NCBI RefSeq assembly: GCF_000372525.1
Contig: NZ_AQUR01000096.1
Coordinates: 1-64,000 of the forward strand
Length of the DNA: 64,000 bases
Direction: 5' to 3'
Source: Cupriavidus neocaledonicus
Lineage (GTDB): Bacteria > Pseudomonadota > Gammaproteobacteria > Burkholderiales > Burkholderiaceae
Part shown: positions 48,422 through 59,057 of the stretch, one piece after another
How positions within the stretch are numbered: the stretch's first letter is position 1
Layout: every line of letters begins with the position of its first letter
Made by a program: the position numbers and the translations under genes
Notes under the pieces: model-generated
Seen by the model: the letters and a program-made list of their open reading frames with translations, nothing else
Databases searched by the model: none
What the model was told of the DNA's origin: nothing

Positions 48422-48450
48422 TTGCGGTTTTCCCCAATCTCGTTTACAAT
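48422..48450 (+). promoter_or_regulatory. Sigma70-type promoter of rplU-rpmA
   Basis: TTGCGG at 48422-48427 and TACAAT at 48445-48450 are separated by 17 bp. Transcription would start near 48457, leaving a GC-rich leader of about 100 nt before the rplU ATG, possibly with regulatory structure as in other ribosomal protein operons. Confidence 0.7.
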
Positions 48451-48558
48451 TCCCGGTTTCCTCCGGTAGTCGCTCGCCTTGCGGGTCCTTGCCGGCGGGA
48501 GATAACCGGACCGCAGCGCGCGGTTTCGGCGTTTTATTCACATCCGAGAGGTTCGACA

Positions 48559-48870
48559 ATGTACGCGGTCGTAAAAACCGGCGGCAAGCAATACAAGGTT
48601 GCTGCTGGCGAAAAACTGAAAGTAGAACAGATACCGGCAGACATTGGCGCAGAAATCACGCTCGACCAGGTGCTCGCAGTGGGCGCCGGCGACCAAATCA
48701 AGTTTGGTACGCCGCTGGTGAGCGGGGCTTCCGTCAAGGCTACCGTTATCTCCCAGGGTCGTCACGACAAGGTGAAGATCTTCAAGATGCGCCGTCGCAA
48801 GCACTACCAGAAGCGTCAGGGCCATCGTCAGAATTACACCGAACTGCGCATCGAAGCGATCGTTGCCTGA
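48559..48870 (+). CDS. rplU: 50S ribosomal protein L21
   Basis: A 103-residue ribosomal protein. [24 protein letters not shown] and the C-terminal signature [26 protein letters not shown] are diagnostic. The ATG at 48559 follows a GAGAGG ribosome site. It is first in the rplU-rpmA operon. Confidence 0.97.
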   Translation: MYAVVKTGGKQYKVAAGEKLKVEQIPADIGAEITLDQVLAVGAGDQIKFGTPLVSGASVKATVISQGRHDKVKIFKMRRRKHYQKRQGHRQNYTELRIEAIVA

Positions 48871-48909
48871 TCGATCGAGCGTAATCCGGTAAAGCGACAG
48901 GAGTAAGAC

Positions 48910-50389
<1,480 letters not shown>

Positions 50390-50408
50390 GCAGGGCCAAC
50401 GGTTTGCT

Positions 50409-50519
50409 CCCCTCTCCCGCTTGCGGGAGAGGGGCGGGGGTGAGGGCGGGGGCCCGATCAGGCGTGGCGCCTTGTCAAACCACCCCTCACCCTGCCCTCT
50501 CCCCATGAAGGGAGAGGGG
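50409..50519. repeat. Pair of REP-like palindromes in inverted orientation
   Basis: CCCCTCTCCCGC-tt-GCGGGAGAGGGG (50409-50434) is a perfect 12-bp stem, followed by GGTGAGGG. A second, inverted unit has CCCTCACC then CCCTCTCCC-N6-GGGAGAGGG (50495-50518). Such CTCTCCCGC/GCGGGAGAG units with a GTGAGGG flank recur in intergenic DNA of many Burkholderiales. A third partial copy is at 59001-59022. Confidence 0.75.
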
Positions 50520-50580
50520 AACACAATGGGGCGGCGCAGGCCCCCGTGTAAAACGCGTTCCTAGAGACAGGATTCCCGTC

Positions 50581-51699
50581 ATGCAATCGGTCATCGCGCA
50601 GGCAAAGCGCATCGTCGTCAAAGTGGGCTCCAGCCTGGTCACCAACGACGGCAAGGGGCTGGACCACGACGCCATCGCCCGCTGGGCGGCCCAGATCGCC
50701 AAGCTGCGCGTGGCCGGCAAGGAAGTGGTGCTGGTCAGTTCCGGCGCCATTGCCGAAGGCATGCAGCGGCTCGGCTGGGCGCGCCGCCCGAAGGAAATCC
50801 ATGAGCTGCAGGCCGCGGCCGCGGTCGGCCAGATGGGGCTGGCGCAGGTCTACGAGAGCCAGTTCGGCCGCTATGGCATCCGCACCGCGCAGGTGCTGCT
50901 GACCCACGCCGACCTGGCCGACCGCGAGCGCTACCTGAACGCCCGCTCGACCTTGCTGACGCTGCTGTCGCTGGGCGTGGTACCGATCATCAACGAGAAC
51001 GACACCGTGGTCACCGACGAAATCAAGTTCGGCGACAACGACACGCTCGGCGCGCTGGTCACCAACCTGATCGAAGGCGACGCGCTGGTGATCCTGACCG
51101 ACCAGCGCGGCCTGTACACCGCCGATCCGCGCAAGGACCCGGCAGCGCAGTTCGTCGACGAGGCCCTGGCCGGCACGCCCGAGCTGGAAGCCATGGCCGG
51201 CGGCGCCGGCACCTCGATCGGGCGCGGCGGCATGCTGACCAAGATCCTGGCGGCCAAGCGCGCGGCCAAGTCGGGCGCCCACACCACCATCGCCTCGGGC
51301 CGCGAGGCCAACGTGCTGGAGCGGCTGGCCGCCGGCGAGGCCATCGGCACGCAGCTGCTGGCGCCGACCGGCCGGCTGACGGCACGCAAGCAATGGATGG
51401 CCGACCACCTGCAGCTGCGCGGGCGAGTGGTGATCGACAACGGCGCGGTCGAGAAGCTGACCAGCGGCGGCAAGTCGCTGTTGCCGATCGGCGTGGTCGA
51501 GGTGCAGGGCGAATTCGCCCGAGGCGAGGTGATAGCCTGTGTCGATGCGCAAGGCAGGGAGGTGGCGCGCGGCATCACCAACTATTCCAGCGCGGAGTCG
51601 CGGCTGATCGCGCGCAAGCCATCGTCCGAGATCGAATCCGTGCTCGGCCACCTGAACGAGCCCGAGCTGATCCATCGCGACAACCTGGTGCTGGTCTGA
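50581..51699 (+). CDS. proB: Glutamate 5-kinase
   Basis: A 372-residue enzyme for the first step of proline synthesis. The amino acid kinase domain starts at [19 protein letters not shown] and includes [34 protein letters not shown] and [13 protein letters not shown]. The C-terminal about 90 residues form a PUA domain. It is preceded by a repeat-rich spacer and followed by a strong bidirectional terminator. Confidence 0.96.
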   Translation: MQSVIAQAKRIVVKVGSSLVTNDGKGLDHDAIARWAAQIAKLRVAGKEVVLVSSGAIAEGMQRLGWARRPKEIHELQAAAAVGQMGLAQVYESQFGRYGIRTAQVLLTHADLADRERYLNARSTLLTLLSLGVVPIINENDTVVTDEIKFGDNDTLGALVTNLIEGDALVILTDQRGLYTADPRKDPAAQFVDEALAGTPELEAMAGGAGTSIGRGGMLTKILAAKRAAKSGAHTTIASGREANVLERLAAGEAIGTQLLAPTGRLTARKQWMADHLQLRGRVVIDNGAVEKLTSGGKSLLPIGVVEVQGEFARGEVIACVDAQGREVARGITNYSSAESRLIARKPSSEIESVLGHLNEPELIHRDNLVLV

Positions 51700-51710
51700 G
51701 CGGGGCAAGC

Positions 51711-51751
51711 AAAAAAAACGGCGGGACTGCCTGGCAGTCCCGCCGTTTTTT
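51711..51751. terminator. Bidirectional terminator between proB and the CNP1-like gene
   Basis: An A-run, a long stem (AACGGCGGGACTGC and its complement) with almost no loop, and a T-run make this suitable for both converging transcripts. Confidence 0.93.
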
Positions 51752-51782
51752 CATGCCTGCACCGGTTGCGTCAGCGGGTGCG

Positions 51783-52364
51783 TCAGCGCTTGTGCGGCGC
51801 GCGCGATTGCAGCTCGAGCACCATGTCGGCGGGCTTGCCGGCCACGGTGCGGCCCTCGCAGAAGAAATCGGTCGCCAGCGTGGCGGCGTAGGCGTTGCGC
51901 ACCCCGGCCTGCATGCGGTGCCAGGTCTCGCCGTAGTCGCTGCTGTTGGGCACCCATTCGGTGGCGCCCGGGGGCAGGGTGGCGTACAGCTTGCGCTCGA
52001 ACGCGTCGCAGCGCATGCCTTCGAAGGTCACGTTGCGCGCGCCGCTCTGGCTGGTGGTGACCACGGTGTAGCGCACCACGTTGTCCTTGCCCACCGAGAT
52101 CGACTTGCTGTCCACCGCGAACGACAGCGTGCCGGTGCCCGCCACCGAGAACGGGATCAGGTTGGCCTCCTGCGGCAAGGCCGGCAGCATGGCCTTAGCT
52201 TCCTCGAAGGTCTTGGGCGCGAACGGGTTGTTCCAGGTGCTTTCTTCCTCGGCCATTTCCTTGCCGGTGGTCTTGCAGCCGGCCAGCGCCAGGCTGGCCG
52301 CGGCAAGCAGCAATGCGGCACCGCTCAGGCCGCCGCGGCGGCCCACGCCGGTCAAACTAGTCAT
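51783..52364 (-). CDS. CNP1-like family lipoprotein
   Basis: A 193-residue protein with a lipoprotein signal (lipobox LALAGC, C30). The mature part ([58 protein letters not shown]) matches the CNP1-like family (PF08750-like), of unknown function and found largely in beta-proteobacteria. The ATG at 52364 overlaps the end of rppH by 8 nt, so the two are coupled. Confidence 0.82.
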   Translation of the reverse strand: MTSLTGVGRRGGLSGAALLLAAASLALAGCKTTGKEMAEEESTWNNPFAPKTFEEAKAMLPALPQEANLIPFSVAGTGTLSFAVDSKSISVGKDNVVRYTVVTTSQSGARNVTFEGMRCDAFERKLYATLPPGATEWVPNSSDYGETWHRMQAGVRNAYAATLATDFFCEGRTVAGKPADMVLELQSRAPHKR

Positions 52365-53040
52365 CAGTGCTCCGTGAAGTGGATACCGGCGTCGCCGGCG
52401 AATCGAAGTCGGCCGTGGCCGGGGCTTCGGCATTGCCGTCGGCGTCGGCCTGCTGCGCGGCCTGGGCGCGGCTCAGCGCCTGGCCGCGCGGCCCGCCGTG
52501 GCGCCCGTGCACGCCGTGGCCACCATGGTTGCCGTGCGTCCCATACGGGCTGAGCGGCACGCGCGGGTGCCGGTTCAGGAAGCGTGACAATTCCGTCAGC
52601 GCCATCTGGTAGACATCGCGCTTGAACTCGATCACGGCCTCGAGCGGCACCCAGTAATGGCTCCAGCGCCAGGCATCGAACTCGGGGTGCTCGGTGGCGC
52701 GCAGGTGGATGTCGCAGTCCCTGCCGGCCATGCGCAGCAGGAACCAGATTTGTTTCTGGCCCTTGTAGTGGCCGCGGATCTCGCGGCGGATGAACTTGTC
52801 CGGCACCTCGTAACGCAGCCAGTCGCGCGTGCGACCGACGATCCTGACGTGCTCCGGAAGCAGGCCGATTTCCTCATGCAGTTCGCGGTACATGGCCTGT
52901 TCCGGCGTTTCGCCGTACTTGATGCCGCCCTGCGGGAACTGCCAGGAGTGTTCGCCGATTCGCTTGCCCCAGAAAACCTCGTTTCTTGCGTTGAGGAGGA
53001 TGATGCCGACGTTCGGGCGAAAGCCTTCACGATCGAGCAT
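52357..53040 (-). CDS. rppH: RNA pyrophosphohydrolase RppH
   Basis: A 227-residue Nudix hydrolase that removes pyrophosphate from mRNA 5' ends to start decay. The N-terminal [17 protein letters not shown] and the Nudix box at residues 38-60 ([20 protein letters not shown]) are typical. After the catalytic domain comes an unusual tail: [17 protein letters not shown] at residues 168-184, with a histidine at every third position. The family core is about 160-175 residues, so this tail is extra. Divergent from proS. Confidence 0.95.
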   Translation of the reverse strand: MLDREGFRPNVGIILLNARNEVFWGKRIGEHSWQFPQGGIKYGETPEQAMYRELHEEIGLLPEHVRIVGRTRDWLRYEVPDKFIRREIRGHYKGQKQIWFLLRMAGRDCDIHLRATEHPEFDAWRWSHYWVPLEAVIEFKRDVYQMALTELSRFLNRHPRVPLSPYGTHGNHGGHGVHGRHGGPRGQALSRAQAAQQADADGNAEAPATADFDSPATPVSTSRSTDD

Positions 53041-53233
53041 GACTGCACCTCGAATCCTTTAGAATTACGCTGATTATAAAGGAAGCGCGCAGCCGGGCCC
53101 GGACCGGGGGATGGTGGTTTTCCCCGAGCGGAAGGGCAGTTTCAGGCGCGTGCGCATAATTCAGCGCCGCCGGCCCGCCGGATTGTGCCGGGACGGATTT
53201 TTCCGACCGCGGCGGCCCAGAGAGAAATTACGG

Positions 53234-54955
53234 ATGAAAGCCTCGCAATTCTTCATTTCCACCCTCAAGGAAGCGCCCGCCGACGCGGAAATCGTTTCGC
53301 ACAAGCTGATGATGCGCGCCGGCATGATCAAGAAGCTGGGTGCCGGCATCTACAACTACATGCCGATCGGGCTGCGCGTGATCCGCAAGGTGGAAAACAT
53401 CGTGCGCGAGGAAATGAACCGGGCCGGCGCGGTGGAACTGTCGATGCCGGTGATCCAGCCGGCCGAGCTGTGGCAGGAAACCGGCCGCTGGGACAAGATG
53501 GGCCCCGAGCTGCTGCGCCTGAAGGACCGCCATGAGCGCGACTTCGCCGTGCAGCCCACCTCCGAAGAGGTAGTGACCGATATCGCCCGCTCGGAAATCC
53601 GCAGCTACAAGCAACTGCCGGTCAATTTCTACCAGATCCAGACCAAGTTCCGCGACGAGCGCCGGCCGCGCTTCGGCATCATGCGCGGGCGCGAGTTCAC
53701 CATGAAGGACGCCTATTCCTTCGACCGCGACACCGATGGCCTGCGCAAGTCGTACGAGAACATGTACGACGCCTACGTGCGCATCTTCCGCCGCTTCGGG
53801 CTGGAATTCCGCGCCGTGGCCGCCGACAACGGCGCCATCGGCGGTTCGGGCTCGCATGAGTTCCACGTGATCGCCGAAACCGGCGAGGACGCCATCGTCT
53901 ACTGCCCGACCTCGGCCTACGCCGCCAACATGGAGGCCGCCGAGGCGCTGCCGCTGCTGGCCGAGCGCGCCGCGCCCACGCAGGACCTGGTCAAGACCTT
54001 CACCCCGGAGAAGGTCAAGTGCGAGCAGGTGGCCGAATTCCTGAACATTCCGCTCGAGACCAACGTCAAGTCGATCGTGTTGGCCACCGAGGGCGAGGCC
54101 GGTGTCCAGATCTGGCTGCTGCTGATCCGCGCCGACCACGAGCTGAACGAAATCAAGGCCTCGAAGGTGCCGGGGCTGGCCGAGTTCCGCTTCGCCACCG
54201 AGAACGAGATCGTCGAGGCCTTCGGCTCGCCGCCGGGCTACCTGGGCCCGATCGACATGAAGAAGCCGGTCAAGGTGGTGGCCGACCGCACCGTCGCCAA
54301 CATGAGCGACTTCGTCTGCGGCGCCAACTACCGCGACTACCACTACACCGGCGTCAACTGGGGCCGCGACCTGCCCGAGCCGATCGTGGCCGACCTGCGC
54401 AACGTGGTGGCGGGCGACGCCTCGCCGGACGGCCAGGGCACGCTGGAGATCTGCCGCGGCATCGAGGTGGGCCACGTGTTCATGCTCGGCACGCGCTACT
54501 CGGAATCGATGAACGCCACCTTCCTCGACGAGAACGGCAAGACCCAGCCGATGCAGATGGGCTGCTACGGCATCGGCATCACCCGCATCCTGGGCGCGGC
54601 GATCGAGCAGAACTTCGATGAGCGCGGCATCATCTGGCCGGCCGCGATCGCGCCGTTCGCGGTGGTGATCTGCCCGGTGGGCTACGACCGCTCCGAAGCC
54701 GTCAAGGCCGAGGCCGACCGCATCCATGCCGAGCTGCTCGCCGCCGGCGTGGACGTGATCCTCGACGACCGCGGCGAGCGCCCGGGCGTGATGTTCGCCG
54801 ACTGGGAGCTGATCGGCGTGCCGCACCGCGTGGTGGTGGGCGACCGCGGCCTGAAGGAAGGCAAGGTCGAGTACCAGGGCCGGCGCGACGCGCAGGCCAC
54901 CGCCGTCGGCGTGGCCGAAGTGGTCGGCCACGTACGCAACCTGCTGGCGAACTGA
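53234..54955 (+). CDS. proS: Prolyl-tRNA synthetase
   Basis: A 573-residue class II synthetase of the bacterial (ProS type 1) form. Motif 1 region [26 protein letters not shown], motif 2 [25 protein letters not shown], an editing (INS) domain around residues 230-390, motif 3 [13 protein letters not shown] and the C-terminal anticodon-binding domain are all visible. ATG 53234 gives [19 protein letters not shown]. It is followed after 5 bp by a lytic transglycosylase gene. Confidence 0.96.
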   Translation: MKASQFFISTLKEAPADAEIVSHKLMMRAGMIKKLGAGIYNYMPIGLRVIRKVENIVREEMNRAGAVELSMPVIQPAELWQETGRWDKMGPELLRLKDRHERDFAVQPTSEEVVTDIARSEIRSYKQLPVNFYQIQTKFRDERRPRFGIMRGREFTMKDAYSFDRDTDGLRKSYENMYDAYVRIFRRFGLEFRAVAADNGAIGGSGSHEFHVIAETGEDAIVYCPTSAYAANMEAAEALPLLAERAAPTQDLVKTFTPEKVKCEQVAEFLNIPLETNVKSIVLATEGEAGVQIWLLLIRADHELNEIKASKVPGLAEFRFATENEIVEAFGSPPGYLGPIDMKKPVKVVADRTVANMSDFVCGANYRDYHYTGVNWGRDLPEPIVADLRNVVAGDASPDGQGTLEICRGIEVGHVFMLGTRYSESMNATFLDENGKTQPMQMGCYGIGITRILGAAIEQNFDERGIIWPAAIAPFAVVICPVGYDRSEAVKAEADRIHAELLAAGVDVILDDRGERPGVMFADWELIGVPHRVVVGDRGLKEGKVEYQGRRDAQATAVGVAEVVGHVRNLLAN

Positions 54956-54960
54956 GGCCC

Positions 54961-55722
54961 ATGCGCGCCGTCCGCGGCATGAACGCCGCAGCTGCCGCCG
55001 CCCGCCGCCTGGCGGGCGCGCTGCTGGTAGCGCTGCTGGCCCTGGCGGCCACGGCGGCGCACGCCGGCGCGCAGAAGGAAGAAGACCTGGCCGATTCCGT
55101 GCGCGGCGCGCTGGCCGCTGCGATTGCCGATGACCGGCCGTTGCGGCCGGTGTTCGCGTCCGGCGGCGAGCGCCTGGCCTACCTGAAGTGGCTGGGCGAG
55201 ATGTCGGCGCGGCTGGCCGCGCGCATCCCCGAGCCGCAGGTGCGGGTCGAGCTGATTGAGGTGGCCTACTACGAGGCCAAGCGCGCCGGCCTGGAGCCGG
55301 CGCTGGTGCTGGGCCTGATCCAGGTCGAAAGCAACTTCCGCAAGTACGCGATCAGTTCGGCCGGCGCGCGCGGGCTGATGCAGGTGATGCCGTTCTGGGT
55401 GCGCACCATCGGCGACAGCGACGCGCGCAAGCTGTTCCACCTGCAAAGCAACCTGCGCTACGGCTGCACCATCCTGCGCTATTACCTGGACCGCGAGCAG
55501 GGCGACCTGTACCTGGCGCTGGGCCGCTACAACGGCAGCCGCGGCCGCCCGGAATATCCCAACGCGGTGCTGGCGGCGTGGAAGCGCTGGCAGTATTCCG
55601 AAGCCACCGTCACCGTGGCCGGCGATGCCGAGATCGCGCCGTCGCGCCCGCGCGCGCCGGTGGCGGAGCCGCCGGCACGCAACCCGTTCTCGTCGCAGCG
55701 CGTCGCAGCCAATCCGTCATGA
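54961..55722 (+). CDS. Periplasmic lytic transglycosylase (SLT domain)
   Basis: A 253-residue secreted protein. The signal peptide ends near AAHA (residue 34). The SLT domain has the catalytic glutamate E123 in LVLGLIQVESNFRKYA, then SAGARGLMQVMPFW and the Tyr-containing LALGRYNGSRG. It cleaves peptidoglycan glycan strands. It begins 5 bp after proS and overlaps the next gene by 4 nt, forming a probable three- or four-gene operon. Confidence 0.9.
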   Translation: MRAVRGMNAAAAAARRLAGALLVALLALAATAAHAGAQKEEDLADSVRGALAAAIADDRPLRPVFASGGERLAYLKWLGEMSARLAARIPEPQVRVELIEVAYYEAKRAGLEPALVLGLIQVESNFRKYAISSAGARGLMQVMPFWVRTIGDSDARKLFHLQSNLRYGCTILRYYLDREQGDLYLALGRYNGSRGRPEYPNAVLAAWKRWQYSEATVTVAGDAEIAPSRPRAPVAEPPARNPFSSQRVAANPS

Positions 55723-56609
55723 TCCGCGAAGCATCCGTTGCCGGCGGCAAGGCCGGCTACACCGAATCCTCGCCCGAACTCGAACAATGGCTGGCCCGGC
55801 ATATCGCCCAGGGCTTTGCCGCCGATGCGCTGGTGCTGTCGATGCTGCGCTCGGGCTACGACGACGCCTTCGCGCGCCGTGCCGTGGCCGCGGCGTTTGC
55901 GCAGGACACCGTCGCCGCGGCGCCGGCTCGGGTGGCGCAAGCTGAAGCGGCGGCCGCCGGCACGCCCGCGGTATACGCGGCCGACGGCGGCGACCGCCAG
56001 GTGCCGGTGCTATTCCGGCTGGCGTCGCCGCAGGTGCAGCTGTTCCAGCAGCTGCTGAGCGACGACGAGTGCGATGCCCTGGTGGCGCTGTCGCGCGGCC
56101 GGCTGGCGCGTTCGCCGGTGGTCAATCCCGACACCGGCGACGAGAACCTGATCGATGCCCGCACCAGCATGGGAGCGATGTTCCAGGTCGCCGAGCACGC
56201 CCTGATCGCGCGCATCGAGGCCCGCATCGCCGCCGTCACCGGGGTGCCGGCCGAGCACGGCGAAGGGCTGCAGATCCTCAACTACAAGCCGGGCGGCGAG
56301 TACCAGCCGCACTTCGACTACTTCAATCCGCAGCGTCCCGGCGAAGCGCGGCAGCTGTCCGTCGGCGGCCAGCGCATCGCCACCCTGGTGATCTACCTGA
56401 ACACGCCCGAGGCGGGCGGCGCCACCGCGTTTCCGCGCGTGGGCCTGGAGGTGGCGCCGGTCAAGGGCAACGCGGTCTACTTCAGCTACCTGCTGCCAGA
56501 CGGCACGCTCGACGACCGCACCCTGCACGCTGGCCTGCCGGTGGCCGCCGGCGAAAAGTGGATCGCCACCAAGTGGCTGCGCGAACGGCCGTACCGCAGC
56601 GCGGCGTGA
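55719..56609 (+). CDS. 2-oxoglutarate/Fe(II)-dependent prolyl 4-hydroxylase-like dioxygenase
   Basis: A 296-residue protein. The C-terminal P4Hc-type domain has iron ligands H198 and D200 (YQPHFDYF) and H270, with K280 (LHAGLPVAAGEKWIATKW) as the 2-oxoglutarate anchor. YLNTPEAGGATAFPRVGLEV is also typical. The N-terminal about 90 residues form a separate helical segment (LEQWLARHIAQGFAADALVL). The target protein is unknown. It overlaps the transglycosylase gene (ATGA) and the AraC gene (GTGA). Confidence 0.87.
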   Translation: MIREASVAGGKAGYTESSPELEQWLARHIAQGFAADALVLSMLRSGYDDAFARRAVAAAFAQDTVAAAPARVAQAEAAAAGTPAVYAADGGDRQVPVLFRLASPQVQLFQQLLSDDECDALVALSRGRLARSPVVNPDTGDENLIDARTSMGAMFQVAEHALIARIEARIAAVTGVPAEHGEGLQILNYKPGGEYQPHFDYFNPQRPGEARQLSVGGQRIATLVIYLNTPEAGGATAFPRVGLEVAPVKGNAVYFSYLLPDGTLDDRTLHAGLPVAAGEKWIATKWLRERPYRSAA

Positions 56610-57454
56610 GCCGCCCCACGGCAGCACCAGCAGCACCGGCTGCCCAGCCCGCCAGCCGCTGGTGGGCCGATCCCGCGCTGCCGTTTGCCGAAAGCCGGCG
56701 CGCCAGCCACAGCAGCGCCAGCTACCTGGCGCATAGCCATCCCACCCTGTCGGTCGGCGCCGTCGACGGCGGCACCAGCCGCTTTGCCTGCGGCGATGAC
56801 AGCGCCGAGCTCGCGCCGGGCGCGGTGGTGGTGATCCCGGCGCACCAGGTCCATGCCTGCAATCCGGTGCCGGACGGGCGCTGGAGCTACCAGATGCTGC
56901 ATTTCGACCCGGCGTGGGTGGCGGCCGTGCTGCACGAGGACAGCGCGGCGCGGGCCTGGCTGCCGGCTCGCGTGATGACGTCGCCGGCGGTCTACGGGCT
57001 GGTCTGCGGGTTGAACCGCACGCTGTTCTCGGCTGCCGACAGCGTCGAGAAAGAAGCCGCGCTGGTGGCCTTCATCGGCGATCTGCATGCCGCCATCGAC
57101 ACCGGCGCAACCACCCGGACACTGCCCGTACCGGCCGCCGTCTCCGCCCGCGTGGCGCAATTGTGCGAGCTGCTGCGCGAGCGCCATGCCGAGCGGCTGC
57201 CGCTGGCCGAACTGGCGCGCGCCTGCGGCCTGAGCCGCTACCACCTGGTGCGCGCCTTCCGCGCCGAAACCGGCATGACGCCGCACGCCTACCAGCTCGA
57301 CCTGCGCATCCAGCACGGGCGCCGCCTGCTGCGGCAGGGCGCGGCGCTGGCCGAGGTCGCCCTGGCGCTGGGGTTTGCCGACCAGAGCCATTTCCAGCGC
57401 GCCTTCAAGCAGCGCGTGGCCATGACACCGCGCGCGTACCAGCGCGCCGCCTGA
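56606..57454 (+). CDS. AraC-family transcriptional regulator
   Basis: A 282-residue regulator with a cupin-like N-terminal sensor domain (SHPTLSVGAVDGG, VVVIPAHQVHACNP) and a C-terminal double helix-turn-helix (LAELARACGLSRYHLVRAFRAETGMTPHAYQ, then VALALGFADQSHFQRAFKQRVAMTPRAYQ). It starts at GTG 56606, overlapping the upstream stop by 4 nt. This type commonly sits beside and controls LysE exporters, and a LysE gene follows 88 bp on. Confidence 0.9.
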   Translation: MSRPTAAPAAPAAQPASRWWADPALPFAESRRASHSSASYLAHSHPTLSVGAVDGGTSRFACGDDSAELAPGAVVVIPAHQVHACNPVPDGRWSYQMLHFDPAWVAAVLHEDSAARAWLPARVMTSPAVYGLVCGLNRTLFSAADSVEKEAALVAFIGDLHAAIDTGATTRTLPVPAAVSARVAQLCELLRERHAERLPLAELARACGLSRYHLVRAFRAETGMTPHAYQLDLRIQHGRRLLRQGAALAEVALALGFADQSHFQRAFKQRVAMTPRAYQRAA

Positions 57455-57542
57455 GGCGCCGGCCCGGCGCCACACCGCAACTTTCTTCAAGACCGGCCAC
57501 CGCCGTGCGCACCACACTGCGGACTCTTCACGGAGGGTCGGC

Positions 57543-58199
57543 ATGGACATGGTTTTCGATCTCGCCCCGGGGGCATTGCCGTGGCAGCAATTCGCCATAG
57601 TGGCGGGCGCGCATGCGCTGGCGCTGCTCAGCCCGGGGCCGGATTTTTTCCTGGTGGTGCGCAGCGCGCTGCTGCACGGGCCGCGGCGCGCCGGCGCCGT
57701 GTGCCTGGGCATTGCGCTGGGCAATGGCGTCTTTATCGGCCTGGCGCTGGCCGGCGTCGCCGCGATGCGGGACTCGCCGCAACTGTTCGCGGCGTTGCAG
57801 TGGGCCGGCTGTGCCTACCTGGCGTGGCTGGGCTGGCGCCTGCTGAACGCCTCCGGCGAACTGTCGATCCCGGCGGCGGATGCTGCCGCGAGGCCCGCGC
57901 CCTGGCTGGCCCAGCTTGCCGGCGGCTTCCTGTCCGCCGTGCTGAACCCGAAGAATGGCCTGTTCTACGCCAGCCTGTTTTCGGTGCTGGCCGCCAGCCG
58001 CACGCCGCAGGGGGTGCAGTTGGCTTATGGGGTCTGGATGTTCGCGGTCGTGTTCGGCTGGGACCTGCTGGTGGCCTACGGCATCGGGCATCCGGCGATC
58101 GCCGCGCGCTTCGGGCGTTCGGTGCGGTGGGTCGAGCGCGCCACCGGAGCCGTGCTGTGGCTGCTGGCGCTGGGGGTCGCCTGGCACGCGCTGCGGTGA
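57543..58199 (+). CDS. LysE/RhtB-family amino acid exporter (first copy)
   Basis: A 218-residue inner-membrane protein with about six hydrophobic helices. The family hallmark ALLSPGPDFFLVVRSALLHGPRRAGAVCLGIALGNGVF is near the N-terminus and GGFLSAVLNPKNGLFYASLF in the middle. It is likely to export an amino acid or related compound and be controlled by the AraC gene upstream. GGAGGGTCGGC precedes the ATG. Confidence 0.9.
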   Translation: MDMVFDLAPGALPWQQFAIVAGAHALALLSPGPDFFLVVRSALLHGPRRAGAVCLGIALGNGVFIGLALAGVAAMRDSPQLFAALQWAGCAYLAWLGWRLLNASGELSIPAADAAARPAPWLAQLAGGFLSAVLNPKNGLFYASLFSVLAASRTPQGVQLAYGVWMFAVVFGWDLLVAYGIGHPAIAARFGRSVRWVERATGAVLWLLALGVAWHALR

Positions 58200-58260
58200 G
58201 CAGGCTGCCTGCGAAGCGGGGCAGGTGGGGCGGCCCTGTATTGGCGTATTTCCCTCAAAG

Positions 58261-58290
58261 TGTACCGGTACTGTACCGTTAAGTGACCGT
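58261..58290 (+). promoter_or_regulatory. Direct repeats upstream of the second LysE gene
   Basis: TGTACCG occurs at 58261 and 58272, and a related GTGACCG at 58283, spaced about one helical turn (11 bp). The first copy is part of the palindrome GTACCGGTAC (58262-58271). This is the pattern of an operator for a transcription factor, 45-75 bp before the gene. Confidence 0.45.
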
Positions 58291-58334
58291 AGACTGATTT
58301 CCCGAAAGCAGATGAATGCCCCCTGGAGTCAGTC

Positions 58335-58949
58335 ATGGAAGTGTCCCAACTCGCCGCCGGCACCGGTGTCTTTGCCGCCTTTGCCGGCTTTGCCCTGGTG
58401 TCGTCGATCACCCCCGGTCCGAACAACACGATGCTGCTCGCCTCCGGCGTGAACTTCGGTTTCCTGCGCACCGTGCCGCATCTGCTGGGCGTCAGCATCG
58501 GTTTCGCGCTGATGGTGGCGCTGGTCGGGCTGGGGCTGGGCTCGCTGTTCCACGCGTTCCCGTGGACCTGGCAAGTGCTGCGCGTGGTGGCGACGGTCTA
58601 CCTGGTCTGGCTGGCGTGGAAGCTGGCCACGGCCGGCGGCGTGCAGGACCAGCAGGTGGCGCGGCCGATGGGTTTCTGGGCCGCCGCGGCGTTCCAGTGG
58701 GTCAATCCCAAGGCGTGGGTGATGGCGGTGGGCGCATGCAGCACCTATGTGCTGCACGGCAACCTGTGGCTGAACGTGCTGCTGCTGTCTGGGATCTTCG
58801 GGGTGGTGAACCTGCCCAGCGTGGCGATGTGGGCACTGTGCGGCTCGGCGCTGCGGCGCTGGCTGGCGCGGCCGAAGGTGCTGCGGGCGTTCAATATCGG
58901 GATGGCGGTGCTGCTGCTGGCGTCGCTGTGGCCGATTTTGGGGGCCTGA
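58335..58949 (+). CDS. LysE/RhtB-family amino acid exporter (second copy)
   Basis: A 204-residue membrane protein of the same family but clearly diverged from its neighbour. It has VSSITPGPNNTMLLASGVNFGFLRTVPHLLGVSIGF near the N-terminus and AAAFQWVNPKAWVMAVGA in the middle. The TPGPNN motif resembles the EamB/cysteine-exporter branch; the substrate is uncertain. It has its own upstream region with operator-like repeats. Confidence 0.9.
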   Translation: MEVSQLAAGTGVFAAFAGFALVSSITPGPNNTMLLASGVNFGFLRTVPHLLGVSIGFALMVALVGLGLGSLFHAFPWTWQVLRVVATVYLVWLAWKLATAGGVQDQQVARPMGFWAAAAFQWVNPKAWVMAVGACSTYVLHGNLWLNVLLLSGIFGVVNLPSVAMWALCGSALRRWLARPKVLRAFNIGMAVLLLASLWPILGA

Positions 58950-59000
58950 GGGCTTCAAGCAAACACTGGCGGACCATCAACCCCTACCGGGATGATGCTT

Positions 59001-59022
59001 CCTCTCCCGCTCGCGGGAGAGG
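59001..59022. repeat. REP-like palindrome (third copy in window)
   Basis: CCTCTCCCGC-tc-GCGGGAGAGG is a 10-bp perfect stem of the same kind as at 50409-50434. It lies between convergent genes and may act as a terminator for either. Confidence 0.65.
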
Positions 59023-59057
59023 GCAGACCACCACCAGCGCTCGCGGCGCCGTCTGAT

